Positions 1 to 8,361 of a stretch of DNA of 38,621 nt are shown here, piece after piece; the first letter of the stretch is position 1, and every line of letters begins with the position of its first letter. The position numbers and the translations under genes were made by a program. The stretch spans positions 1 through 38,621 of the forward strand of contig CANKZO010000007.1 in the NCBI GenBank assembly GCA_947488485.1, read 5' to 3'. The stretch comes from Opitutia bacterium. Lineage in GTDB: Bacteria; Verrucomicrobiota; Verrucomicrobiae; Opitutales; UBA953. The notes beneath the pieces are model-generated. The model saw only the letters and a list, made by a program, of their open reading frames with translations. It did not search any database and had not been told where the DNA came from.

Positions 1-2021
1 CGAACATCGACAAGTCCTCCGAGCCGATCCTCTCTAAGCCTTTCTCTGTCGCTATCCCGAAGGAAGAACTGCTCTCGCTTCTAGGCCACCGCGACCAGCG
101 CGTGCGCGTCAACGCCTCGATCCGGCTTCATCGGCTTGGTGCCTGGTCGGAAATGTTGGACCTAGCGCTGAAGCCCGCTTCTGACCGCTTCGCCCGTATC
201 CATGCGATCTGGGGTTACGGCATGGGCGTTCGTCTCGGTAAGGTCGCTGACGTGACCGCGTCCTTGGCCTTGCTTGAAGACGCCGACACCGAAATACGCG
301 TCCAAGCGCTGAAGGTATTGAGCGAGGCCAAGAAGTCGCCGGTGCTGACGGACAAAGTTGCGGCTCAGCTCTCCCAGCAAGATTTCCGTATCCGCACCCA
401 AGCCAGCATCTCGCTCGCCAAACTCGGAGGCAAAGTCCTTTTCTCCTCCTTCATGCGCGACGCCGAGGCCGACCTCCGTATGCCTTGGCTTCGTCACGGA
501 ATCGTCAGCGGACTCGCCGGGACACAATCCTCCGAGGAACTGCTCGCCTTCGCCCAGACCAAGACCGGCGCCGAGGCCGTGTTCGCGACGTTAGCCCTCG
601 TCCGGAAAAAATCACCCCTGCTGTCCAAACTCCTTTCGCACGCCAATCCCGAGGTCGTCACTGAAGCGGCCCGCGCCATCCACGACGACGAAGGCATCCC
701 GGCCGCCCAGCCTGCCCTAGCCGCAGCCTTCGGGCAGCCCAACCTGCCCTTCCACGCCGCGCGTCGGGCCTTGAATGCGAATCTGCGCCAAGGCGATGAG
801 GCGGCACTGCAACACGTGCTGACCTGGGCGATCGCCCAACCTGAAGGAGCTCCGCTGCGGCTGGAAGCGCTCAACACCCTCTTGGTGTTCGATCAGCCGC
901 CCGGGCTGGACTTCGTCGACGGCACCGCCCGCAAGCACCCGGCTCGCGAGATCGCCCGGCTGGCCGCCCTGATCCGAGCCAAGCAGGATGACCTCCTATC
1001 CCTCCAGCGCCCAGAAGAACGCGCGCGCGCGCTCAGCCTGCTGGTCAAGTATGAAGCGGAGCTGCCTTTCCCGATTCTGCAATCCCTGGCCGAAGACCTC
1101 AAGGCCTCGCCCGCCGTTCGTCGGCAAACCCTCCGCCTGCTCGGACGACGTTCCGATGAAGCTGTCGCCGTGACGCGGACCCTGCGTAATGCCACCGGTG
1201 AAGGTAATCCTTCCGAAGTCCGCATCGAAGCCTTGATGCAACTCTTCCGTCGCGATGTCACGGCGGCGCTCGAGGTTTCTCGCCAGATCATCGACTCCAA
1301 GACGGCCAAGATGCCGGAGAAGCAAGCGGTCGTCGCCGCCCTGCGCGGACGGACGGAACCCTCCGCGCGGAAACTCCTGCAGGAACTCGTGGCCCGTCTC
1401 GCCGCCCGCAAACTCGACGCCGGGCTCAAACTCGACGTCTTCGAGCTGGCCGGAGAGTCGGCCGACCCTGCCGTCACGGAGGCGTTGAAGAAATATCTGT
1501 CGCCAGGCAAAGGCTCACCCAAGCTCGCCGCGCCCGGTATGCCTTACGAACTGCTGACCGAAGGCGGCGACGCCACCCGCGGGAAGACGATCGTCAACGA
1601 ACATCTCGCCGCTAATTGCACAGCCTGTCATCGCATCGACAGCGACGAAGGCAGCGAAGTCGGGCCGATGCTCCGTCTCATCGGTTCCCTGCGATCCAAG
1701 ATCGAACTCGCCGAATCCTTGGTCGAGCCGTCCGCGAAGATCGTCCCGGGCTTCGGCATCGAAAGCATCGTCCTCAAGGATGGAACCACCTTGGCCGGCA
1801 GCGTCCTCAAGGAGAATGCCAAGTCCCTTGACCTTAAGCTGGCGGATGGGAAGACGCAGAAGGTCGCCGTCCCCAACATCGCTTCCCGCACCCCGCCCGT
1901 TTCCGTCATGCCGCCTATGCTGGGCATCCTGACACCGGCTGAGATCCGCGACGTCGTCGCTTATCTGTCCGGCCTGAAGCCAAAGGCCCCCAAGGCTAAG
2001 TCCGAGAAACCCAAGAAATAG
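1..2021 (+). CDS. HEAT-repeat protein with C-terminal PVC-type haem-binding domain (5' partial)
   Basis: The reading frame is already open at the left edge (first full codon at base 3), so the N-terminus lies outside the window; the internal GTG at 102 is not a convincing start. Most of the visible protein is a string of roughly 30-40-residue helical repeats of HEAT type. Near the C-terminus is one c-type haem site, CTACH, followed by GPML and a segment ending DVVAYLSGL. This matches the family architecture of the putative haem-binding domain of Pirellula/Verrucomicrobium type (TIGR02603), often attached to large membrane-bound dehydrogenase-like proteins. The missing part could therefore be a beta-propeller dehydrogenase domain, which is inference. 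The tail is lysine and proline rich. A periplasmic electron-transfer role is likely; the substrate is unknown. Confidence 0.85.
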   Translation, partial: NIDKSSEPILSKPFSVAIPKEELLSLLGHRDQRVRVNASIRLHRLGAWSEMLDLALKPASDRFARIHAIWGYGMGVRLGKVADVTASLALLEDADTEIRVQALKVLSEAKKSPVLTDKVAAQLSQQDFRIRTQASISLAKLGGKVLFSSFMRDAEADLRMPWLRHGIVSGLAGTQSSEELLAFAQTKTGAEAVFATLALVRKKSPLLSKLLSHANPEVVTEAARAIHDDEGIPAAQPALAAAFGQPNLPFHAARRALNANLRQGDEAALQHVLTWAIAQPEGAPLRLEALNTLLVFDQPPGLDFVDGTARKHPAREIARLAALIRAKQDDLLSLQRPEERARALSLLVKYEAELPFPILQSLAEDLKASPAVRRQTLRLLGRRSDEAVAVTRTLRNATGEGNPSEVRIEALMQLFRRDVTAALEVSRQIIDSKTAKMPEKQAVVAALRGRTEPSARKLLQELVARLAARKLDAGLKLDVFELAGESADPAVTEALKKYLSPGKGSPKLAAPGMPYELLTEGGDATRGKTIVNEHLAANCTACHRIDSDEGSEVGPMLRLIGSLRSKIELAESLVEPSAKIVPGFGIESIVLKDGTTLAGSVLKENAKSLDLKLADGKTQKVAVPNIASRTPPVSVMPPMLGILTPAEIRDVVAYLSGLKPKAPKAKSEKPKK

Positions 2022-2032
2022 TCGATGCGGGG

Positions 2033-2061
2033 TTGAGTCAGGGGGCGGCAGGTCATCATAT
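2033..2061 (+). promoter_or_regulatory. Candidate promoter for the S9 peptidase gene
   Basis: TTGAGT (2033-2038), a 17-base spacer and TCATAT (2056-2061), followed by only 5 bases before the ATG at 2067. No Shine-Dalgarno sequence is visible. The geometry would start the transcript at or next to the start codon. Called by eye only. Confidence 0.35.
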
Positions 2062-2066
2062 GGGCC

Positions 2067-4280
2067 ATGCTGCTTCGTCTCCTGCTGCTGGCGCCCTTGG
2101 CGGCCATCGCCCAGGCCAACCTTCCGGCTGAATGGCAGAAACAATATGACGCCTGGTATTGGCCGGCCCAGATGTCGCGACCGGAGAATATCCGTTGGTC
2201 CGATTCCGGCCGACTTCTGGCGTATGCCTGGAAGGAAAATGGCGGACTATCATGGAAACTCGTCGACTGTGCTTCCGGCGCGATCCGTCCGGCGTTCGAC
2301 CATGAGAAGGTCGCGGCGGCTCTTTCCGAACAGACGAAAGCAAAGGTGACCGCCAAGAAATGGCCGTTCAGCCGGGTCGTCCCCCTCGAAGATGGCCGTG
2401 TTAGGTTGGAATCCGACACAGCTGCTTGGGTCGTGGAAGCCGACCAACGCCTCACCCCCGGCCAGCCTGGCCCGAAAGTCGAAGCACCGGCCCCGGAGAA
2501 GACCGGCAAAGGCCCGGGCGAATCGAAACGCCTGTCCGCCTCGAAGGTCCGCGCCGAATCCCCGAACGGCGAACTCAAGGTGGAACTTCGCGGTGGCAAC
2601 GTGATCCTCATCGACCTCAAGAAAGGCAATGCTGAGACCAAGCTCACGCTGGATGGGCTCGAAGGGAAAGATGGCTTCGTCGGCCCGATCCACTGGTCAC
2701 CGGACGGCCGGCACTTCGCGCTTTGGCGCGAGCGCACGGTCCCGGTGCGTCAATATCTCGTGACGGATTCGGTCAAACAGACCAAGAAATCGATCTCCTA
2801 CGACAAGCCCGGAGACGACCGTACCGAGCGCATCCCTTGGGTCTTCTCAAGCGATGGCAAATCATCCGGCCGCCCCTCGCCGGACGTGCTTCCGCGGACT
2901 TACTCCACCGAACGCCTAGATTGGTCCGCCGACTCGAAGCGTCTGCTTTCCGAGTTCATCAAACGTGGCTTCACCGGACACGGCATCATCGAATATGACG
3001 TCGAGCGTCGGAGCTGGCGTCGATTACTCACCGAGGAGGACCCGAAGTTCGTATACTCGTTCGCGACCCGTTATCGGTTCGATCTGGACGAACACCGCTC
3101 GCTCTGGCTTTCGGAACGAAGTGGCTGGCTCCACCTCTATGCGGTGGACCTTAAGACGGGCAAGACGCTGGACGCCATCACCGGCGGCCAATGGGTGATG
3201 AAGGAAGTGCTCAAGGTCGACGAGAAGGCCGGCACGATCACCTTGGTCGCCCTAGGCCGCGTGCCCGGAGAGAACCCCTATCATCAGCACATCTGTCGCG
3301 TCGGTCCTGGTCGCGCCTTCGTCGACCTGACTCCTTCCGACGGCAACCACGAGGTGACCTTTTCGCCTGACCGGAAGACGCTGATCGACGCCTCATCGCG
3401 GGTCGACCAAGCCCCGACCTACACCCTGCGTAGCGCGCTGGATGGTCGGGCCATCGCCACGCTAGGCCAAGCTGACATCAATCCGCTCAAAAAGGCCGGC
3501 TGGACGCCCACGATGCCGTTCGTCGCCAAGGATCGCGACGGCAAGTTCGACATCTGGGGCGTCGTCACCCGCCCGCATCCGTTCGACCCCAAGAAGAAGT
3601 ATCCCGTCATCGAGAACATCTACGCCGGCCCGCATGGCTCCTTCGCCCCGCGTTCCTTCAACTGGTGGAACCGCATCCACCGCGAGATCAGCCTGCGCGG
3701 ATTCTACGTCGTGCAGATGGACGGGCGCGGCACGAACAACCGCGGCAAGGAGTTCCATCAGGCCAGCTGGCGCAACCTCAAGGACGGCGGCTTCCCCGAC
3801 CGTATCGCCTGGATACAGGCCTTGGCCAAGAAGGAGCCGAACATGGACCTGTCCAGGGTCGGCATCTTCGGCGGTTCCGCCGGCGGGCAGAATACCGCGC
3901 ACGCCGTCCTCTTATACGGCGATTTCTACAAGGCCGGGGCCGCCGACTGCGGGTGCTACGACAACCGGATCGATAAGCTCTGGTGGAACGAACAGTGGCT
4001 CGGCTATCCGCTCGGTCCTTGGTATGACGAGAACTCCTGCGCGAAATATGCCGCAAACCTCCGCGGGCGGCTGTTCCTCTCGGTCGGCGAGTCCGACACC
4101 AATGTCGACGTGAAGTGCAGCTATGATTTCCGCGACGCCCTCCTCAAGGCCGGCAAGCAGGAGCAGATCGAGTTCCACGTCGTCCCGGGCGCCAACCATG
4201 GCGCCGGCGAGTCGAACGAGATGCGCGAGAAGCGCGCCCGCTTCTTTGAAGCCGCGCTCGGCACCCCCCTACCCCTTTGA
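2067..4280 (+). CDS. Secreted prolyl oligopeptidase (S9, DPP IV-like) peptidase
   Basis: The 737-residue protein starts with a hydrophobic signal peptide (residues 1-17, ending around AIAQA), so it is probably exported. A long N-terminal region with repeated WS-D-type strands fits the DPP IV beta-propeller. The C-terminal alpha/beta-hydrolase domain carries GGSAGG with the likely nucleophile Ser604, Asp677 in GESDTNVD and His711 in GANHG, in the order expected for family S9. It likely trims proline- or alanine-containing peptides in the periplasm. A Pro/Lys/Gly-rich insert (about residues 130-160) interrupts the propeller region. The small gene at 4283 begins two bases after the stop and is probably cotranscribed. 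The exact S9 subfamily is not settled. Confidence 0.9.
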   Translation: MLLRLLLLAPLAAIAQANLPAEWQKQYDAWYWPAQMSRPENIRWSDSGRLLAYAWKENGGLSWKLVDCASGAIRPAFDHEKVAAALSEQTKAKVTAKKWPFSRVVPLEDGRVRLESDTAAWVVEADQRLTPGQPGPKVEAPAPEKTGKGPGESKRLSASKVRAESPNGELKVELRGGNVILIDLKKGNAETKLTLDGLEGKDGFVGPIHWSPDGRHFALWRERTVPVRQYLVTDSVKQTKKSISYDKPGDDRTERIPWVFSSDGKSSGRPSPDVLPRTYSTERLDWSADSKRLLSEFIKRGFTGHGIIEYDVERRSWRRLLTEEDPKFVYSFATRYRFDLDEHRSLWLSERSGWLHLYAVDLKTGKTLDAITGGQWVMKEVLKVDEKAGTITLVALGRVPGENPYHQHICRVGPGRAFVDLTPSDGNHEVTFSPDRKTLIDASSRVDQAPTYTLRSALDGRAIATLGQADINPLKKAGWTPTMPFVAKDRDGKFDIWGVVTRPHPFDPKKKYPVIENIYAGPHGSFAPRSFNWWNRIHREISLRGFYVVQMDGRGTNNRGKEFHQASWRNLKDGGFPDRIAWIQALAKKEPNMDLSRVGIFGGSAGGQNTAHAVLLYGDFYKAGAADCGCYDNRIDKLWWNEQWLGYPLGPWYDENSCAKYAANLRGRLFLSVGESDTNVDVKCSYDFRDALLKAGKQEQIEFHVVPGANHGAGESNEMREKRARFFEAALGTPLPL

Positions 4281-4282
4281 AC

Positions 4283-4810
4283 ATGAATCCCCGTCCCTCC
4301 GGCCTGATCGAACTCCGGCTCAACAACGTCGGTCAGCTGTTCAACACGATGGACCCGTCACCGTTCCACGAACGCGACCTGGACCATGACGCCGAAGAGT
4401 TCATCCTCAGCTGGGCCCGCGAGCATGAGAAGGACTCCGAGCTCCGACTCCGCGTCGTCCTGAAGCAGCCGGCGGACGATGAGGCGGCCGGACAAGTCCG
4501 GGAATCCATCCGGCATTACTTCGAGTACCGGGCCCGCATGGCCCGACGCGAACTCCGCGATCTCTTCCGCGAGGGCCGGACCGCCTTGGTCATCGGGGTG
4601 CTGTTCCTCGCCGCGACCCTCGTGCTCCGCGGGCTGATCCCGGCGAGCGGCTGGACGGAATTCCTGCGCGAAGGGCTGACGATCTGCGGGTGGGTGGGCC
4701 TCTGGAAACCCATCGACATCCATTTGTACCGCTGGTGGCCGCTGAAGGCCCACGGCGAGCTCTTGGCACGGATCGGCCATTGTCAGGTTGAAGTCGTTTT
4801 CGAGCCCTGA
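4283..4810 (+). CDS. Small predicted membrane protein, function unknown
   Basis: About 175 residues from the ATG at 4283. A TTG two codons upstream overlaps the preceding stop and is less likely. The N-terminal half is soluble, acidic and arginine-rich (FHERDLDHDAEEFILSW is a striking segment). The C-terminal half has two hydrophobic segments, TALVIGVLFLAATLVLRGLI and then LTICGWVGLWKPIDI, followed by LYRWWPL. I recognise the overall look of a conserved uncharacterised bacterial family but cannot name a function. It lies two bases after the S9 peptidase stop, so the two probably share a transcript; a functional link is only inference. Confidence 0.75.
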   Translation: MNPRPSGLIELRLNNVGQLFNTMDPSPFHERDLDHDAEEFILSWAREHEKDSELRLRVVLKQPADDEAAGQVRESIRHYFEYRARMARRELRDLFREGRTALVIGVLFLAATLVLRGLIPASGWTEFLREGLTICGWVGLWKPIDIHLYRWWPLKAHGELLARIGHCQVEVVFEP

Positions 4811-4880
4811 AGACAGACCCTTGGCGCCCTTATGGGCACGGTAAGAAGGGACAAAATAACGATTTTTTAACGAACTGTCA

Positions 4881-4909
4881 TTGACTGAGGGGGTACCCTG
4901 CCCCAATCC
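4881..4909 (+). promoter_or_regulatory. Candidate promoter for the 594-residue protein gene
   Basis: The 110-base gap 4811-4920 is AT-rich in its middle (a run of six T at 4865). It contains TTGACT (4881-4886), 17 bases, then a weak CAATCC (4904-4909), 11 bases before the ATG at 4921. No ribosome binding site is evident. The -35 element is good and the -10 element is poor. Confidence 0.3.
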
Positions 4910-4920
4910 CAACCTTTCGC

Positions 4921-6705
4921 ATGCAGAATTTCGCGAGCCAGTGCCTGGACCAGACCAAGGCCCTCCTCAAACTCAACTTCAATTCCCTCGCTCCTGACGG
5001 CACTGTCGTGCCCGTCGAAGGCGAGGTCTCCCGCGCCGACGAACCCGGTCACGCCGCCCTGGCCTTCGGGGAGTATTTCCGCGCCACGGGCGAACTCACG
5101 ATGGACCGCCAGAACATCGCCGAGATCGTCGCCCGGACCATCACCGCGCAGGTCCGCATCAGCCAAGGCTCCGACAACGGCATGGCCTTCGCCTGCCTCG
5201 GCCTCCTGGCCTTCGGACCTACCCGCGAACGTAACCCTGTCTGGGAAATGCTCGACGAGCCGACCCGCGCCCTCATCGACGAACGTCTCGCCGTCGAGCA
5301 CGACCACCACGACCACGTCCAGGCCTTCGACATCGCCAAGGCCGTCTGCCGCTTCTCCTTCGGCCTGACCAAGAAAGACGAGACCGGCGCGCTCGTCGAC
5401 CGCTTCATGGACCGCATCACCGCGGCCTCGACCGGCGGCTTCCACGACGAAGCGTCCAAGGCCGCGAACGCCGACAACTTCGGCGGCGCCTTCGACCTCT
5501 ACGGCGTCGTCTCGCTGATCTTCGTCCGCCAATCCCTGCAGCTGCACGCGAACATCCAGGTCCGCGACGCCAAGCTGCCGAAGCTCCGCGGCCTCGCCGA
5601 GAAGTATCTGCGCGTGATCATGGACACCGTACGCGAAGACGGCCTCGGCTGGAGCTACGGCCGCGGCATCGGCGCCTACGGCCAGATGCACTGCATCACC
5701 TTGCTCCTGCAGGCCCTCCGGGACCGCTGGGTGCCGGTCGACAAGGAAGCCCACGCCCGCGACCTCGTGCGTCGCCTGTACGCCCACTTCTTCACGACTT
5801 TCTTCGACGCCGAGCACGGCGTCATCGTGATCCGCGACGGCGAACGCGACACCATCCCGGGTCACACCACGCGCATGGCGAACTTCGACGCCGCCCGCTA
5901 CCTTTCGCAGTGGTCTCGCCTCGCCAAGACGATCGGCGGCTCAATGGATGTCGTCAAGCCGGCCAGCCGCCTCCCGGTCTGCCGCTTCTTCTCTTTCGAC
6001 AAGTCTCCGCGCAAGGAGCAGGGACTGCTCTCGTATCAGGATCCCGCCTCCGGCCTGCATGTGATCCTGCCGTTGGTCTCCTCTGGCTCGCATCGCTTCT
6101 CCGACTCGCTCGCCTTCCCGCACATGCCGGGCGTCTTCGACTGGCCCTCCAACCAGTCCACGACTCCGTTCATTCCTGAGTTCACCATCGGCGGCAAGGT
6201 CTACACGCCTTCGTTCTATGGCAAGAACGCCCAGGTGGCCATGGGCACCAAGGCCGGGACCTATCATTTCCGCTACGAGCAGCCCGACCTCATCGACCGC
6301 GACGAGAAGGTCTCCGCCAACGTCGCCTCCCTCAAGGTCGATTGGGAATTCAACGGCGGCCGCATCGTCGGGCGCTTCACCCTGACCGCCAAGGCGGCCG
6401 TCATGCTCGAGGAGTTCCGCCTGGTCCTCCCGATCGCCGCGACCCACTCCCGCATGACCCCCGGCAACGCCCTGGTCCTGGGCGCTGAGTCGCACCGCTG
6501 CGAAGTCATCAAAGACGATTTCCACGCCTCTTGGGCCGAGACCAAGGTCGTCAGCGACAACCCCAAGCACCGTTCCTGCTGGGGCAAGGTCCACTTCTAC
6601 CAGACATTGCAGCGCGACAAGTCCATGCCCCTGCGCGCCGGCATGAGCTACGCTTTCGAGATCGCCTACCAGCCTCACGTCGTCCGGGCCGGCGACGCGA
6701 TCTGA
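4921..6705 (+). CDS. Unrecognised 594-residue protein, possible helical toroid plus beta-sandwich
   Basis: I do not recognise this family. The N-terminal ~330 residues look helical, with repeated segments and aromatic/glycine patches (GLGWSYGRGIGAYGQMHCI) that recall alpha/alpha-toroid folds of polysaccharide lyases or glycosidases. The remaining ~260 residues look strand-rich (GGRIVGRFTLTAKAAVMLEEF and similar), as in the C-terminal beta-sandwich of such enzymes. There is no signal peptide, so if it acts on a carbohydrate it would do so in the cytosol. It has its own upstream gap and is followed after 78 bases by metG, so it may be a single-gene unit. The carbohydrate-enzyme idea is weak inference. 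Confidence 0.8.
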   Translation: MQNFASQCLDQTKALLKLNFNSLAPDGTVVPVEGEVSRADEPGHAALAFGEYFRATGELTMDRQNIAEIVARTITAQVRISQGSDNGMAFACLGLLAFGPTRERNPVWEMLDEPTRALIDERLAVEHDHHDHVQAFDIAKAVCRFSFGLTKKDETGALVDRFMDRITAASTGGFHDEASKAANADNFGGAFDLYGVVSLIFVRQSLQLHANIQVRDAKLPKLRGLAEKYLRVIMDTVREDGLGWSYGRGIGAYGQMHCITLLLQALRDRWVPVDKEAHARDLVRRLYAHFFTTFFDAEHGVIVIRDGERDTIPGHTTRMANFDAARYLSQWSRLAKTIGGSMDVVKPASRLPVCRFFSFDKSPRKEQGLLSYQDPASGLHVILPLVSSGSHRFSDSLAFPHMPGVFDWPSNQSTTPFIPEFTIGGKVYTPSFYGKNAQVAMGTKAGTYHFRYEQPDLIDRDEKVSANVASLKVDWEFNGGRIVGRFTLTAKAAVMLEEFRLVLPIAATHSRMTPGNALVLGAESHRCEVIKDDFHASWAETKVVSDNPKHRSCWGKVHFYQTLQRDKSMPLRAGMSYAFEIAYQPHVVRAGDAI

Positions 6706-6737
6706 GGGCGGTTTACCCGTCTCTCCAGCCTTCGGGG

Positions 6738-6767
6738 TTGTCCTGCCCCCTGCCCCTGCCCTATCTC
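6738..6767 (+). promoter_or_regulatory. Candidate promoter for metG
   Basis: TTGTCC (6738-6743), an 18-base C-rich spacer and TATCTC (6762-6767), 16 bases before the ATG at 6784. No Shine-Dalgarno sequence precedes the ATG; the leader is pyrimidine-rich. Called by eye. Confidence 0.3.
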
Positions 6768-6783
6768 CCTAGGGTATCTTTTC

Positions 6784-8325
6784 ATGCCCAGTCCGTTCTA
6801 CATCACCACGGCCATCGACTACGCCAACGGCTCGCCGCACCTCGGCCATGCCTACGAGAAAGTCCTCTCCGACGTGATCTCCCGCCATATGCGGATGAGC
6901 GGCCGCAAGGTGCACTTCCTCACCGGGCTCGACGAACATGGCCAGAAGGTCCAGCAGACCGCGCTCAAGCGCGGAGTCGAACCGCAGGTCCTCGTCGATG
7001 AGATCGCCGCGGTCTTCCAAGGCATGCTGGGCGATCTCAACATCTCGCACGACGACTACATCCGCACGACCGAACCTCGTCACAAGAAGGTCGTCCAACA
7101 GTTCCTCCAGAAGCTGTTCGACCAAGGCCTCATCTACAAAGGTCAGAAGACCGACTGGTATTCGACCCGGCAGGAACAATTCCTCACGGACAAGGACCGG
7201 TCGCCGGACGGCTCCTGGCCGGAGATCTACGGTGAGGTCACCCAGACGACCGAAGAGAATTATTATTTCAAGCTGACGCAGTTCCAGCCCTGGCTGGTCG
7301 AGCACCTCCGCGCGCACCCGGACTTCATCACGCCGCGCTTCCGCCAGAACCAAGTCCTCGAGTTCCTCAAGGAACCGATGAACGACCTGTGCATCTCCCG
7401 CCCGAAGACCCGGCTGACCTGGGGCATCGAGCTGCCTTTCGACCCCGCCTTCGTCACCTACGTCTGGTTCGACGCCCTGACCAATTATTATTCCGCCGTC
7501 GCGGATAAAGGCCTCTGGCCCGCCGACGTGCATGTCATCGGCAAGGACATCCTTTCGCCTCCCCACGCGGTCTATTGGCCCTGCATGCTCAAGGCCCTCG
7601 GCATCGAGCCGCCGCGCCAGCTGCTCGTCCACGGTTGGTGGACGGTCAACAATCAGAAGGCTTCGAAGTCCGCCGGCAACGCCGCCGACACCCTCGGTTT
7701 CGTCGCTTCGCACGGGGCCGACGCCTTCCGCTTCTACCTTTGCCGGGAGATGGTGGTCGGTCAGGACGCGGACTTCTCGACGCAGACTTTCGAGAACCGC
7801 TACAAAGCCGACCTGGGTAACAACCTCGGCAACCTCGTCAACCGTCTGCTCAACATGGTGGGCCGTAACTACGGCGGGGCCATCCCGGCCGCGGCCGCCG
7901 ACGAGGAACTCGAACAGAACCTCCGTCGCCTCTGGGACGACAGCGTGAAGAAATACGCGGAAGCCTTCGCCGACTATCAGGTCAGCCACGCCCTTGAAGC
8001 GCTCTGGGTCTTCATCAGCGCGATGAACGCCTACATCGAAGCCCGCGCGCCGTGGAAGCTCGCGAAGTCCGCCGACGCCGCCGACCGCGCACGCCTCGAC
8101 TCCTGCCTGGCGCACGTCGCCGAGGGCCTCCGCCTCGTCGGCACGTTGCTCACCCCGGTGATGCCGGCGACCTGCGACAAGCTGCTCACGAACATCGGCC
8201 GACCGGTGGCCACGACTTTCGAGGGCCAATTGAGCTGGTCGTCCGTCTGCACGGGCGCGAAAGTCGCTGAAAAATGCATCCTTTTCCCGCCGATCGAGGC
8301 GCCGAAAGAAACTCCGCCCGCCTGA
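6784..8325 (+). CDS. metG: Methionyl-tRNA synthetase
   Basis: Class I aminoacyl-tRNA synthetase that charges tRNA-Met. The 513-residue protein has the nucleotide-binding HIGH-type motif as SPHLGHAYEK near residue 20, the methionine-specific LTGLDEHGQKVQ, and the KMSKS-type loop as NQKASKSAGN. The length corresponds to the short form without the C-terminal tRNA-binding/dimerisation domain. In the connective-peptide region, where many family members carry zinc-knuckle cysteines (pattern like YC-PC), this protein reads TDWYSTRQEQFL, so the knuckle cysteines are absent. It sits alone between two intergenic gaps. Confidence 0.97.
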   Translation: MPSPFYITTAIDYANGSPHLGHAYEKVLSDVISRHMRMSGRKVHFLTGLDEHGQKVQQTALKRGVEPQVLVDEIAAVFQGMLGDLNISHDDYIRTTEPRHKKVVQQFLQKLFDQGLIYKGQKTDWYSTRQEQFLTDKDRSPDGSWPEIYGEVTQTTEENYYFKLTQFQPWLVEHLRAHPDFITPRFRQNQVLEFLKEPMNDLCISRPKTRLTWGIELPFDPAFVTYVWFDALTNYYSAVADKGLWPADVHVIGKDILSPPHAVYWPCMLKALGIEPPRQLLVHGWWTVNNQKASKSAGNAADTLGFVASHGADAFRFYLCREMVVGQDADFSTQTFENRYKADLGNNLGNLVNRLLNMVGRNYGGAIPAAAADEELEQNLRRLWDDSVKKYAEAFADYQVSHALEALWVFISAMNAYIEARAPWKLAKSADAADRARLDSCLAHVAEGLRLVGTLLTPVMPATCDKLLTNIGRPVATTFEGQLSWSSVCTGAKVAEKCILFPPIEAPKETPPA

Positions 8326-8354
8326 TTGGACATCGGGTGACGATGGCCTAACCT
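8326..8354 (+). promoter_or_regulatory. Candidate leaderless promoter for isochorismate synthase
   Basis: TTGGAC (8326-8331), exactly 17 bases, TAACCT (8349-8354), then 7 bases to the ATG at 8362. The -35 begins one base after the metG stop. No Shine-Dalgarno sequence is present. A start about 7 bases after the -10 would fall on the ATG itself, so this is one of the clearest leaderless arrangements in the window. Confidence 0.55.
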
Positions 8355-8361
8355 TCCGGAT

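Noticed and set aside
4811..4866. Intrinsic terminator after the small membrane protein gene
   Set aside because: A GCCC-TTAT-GGGC hairpin exists but the T run (4865-4870) is over 30 bases away, so the two do not form a terminator.
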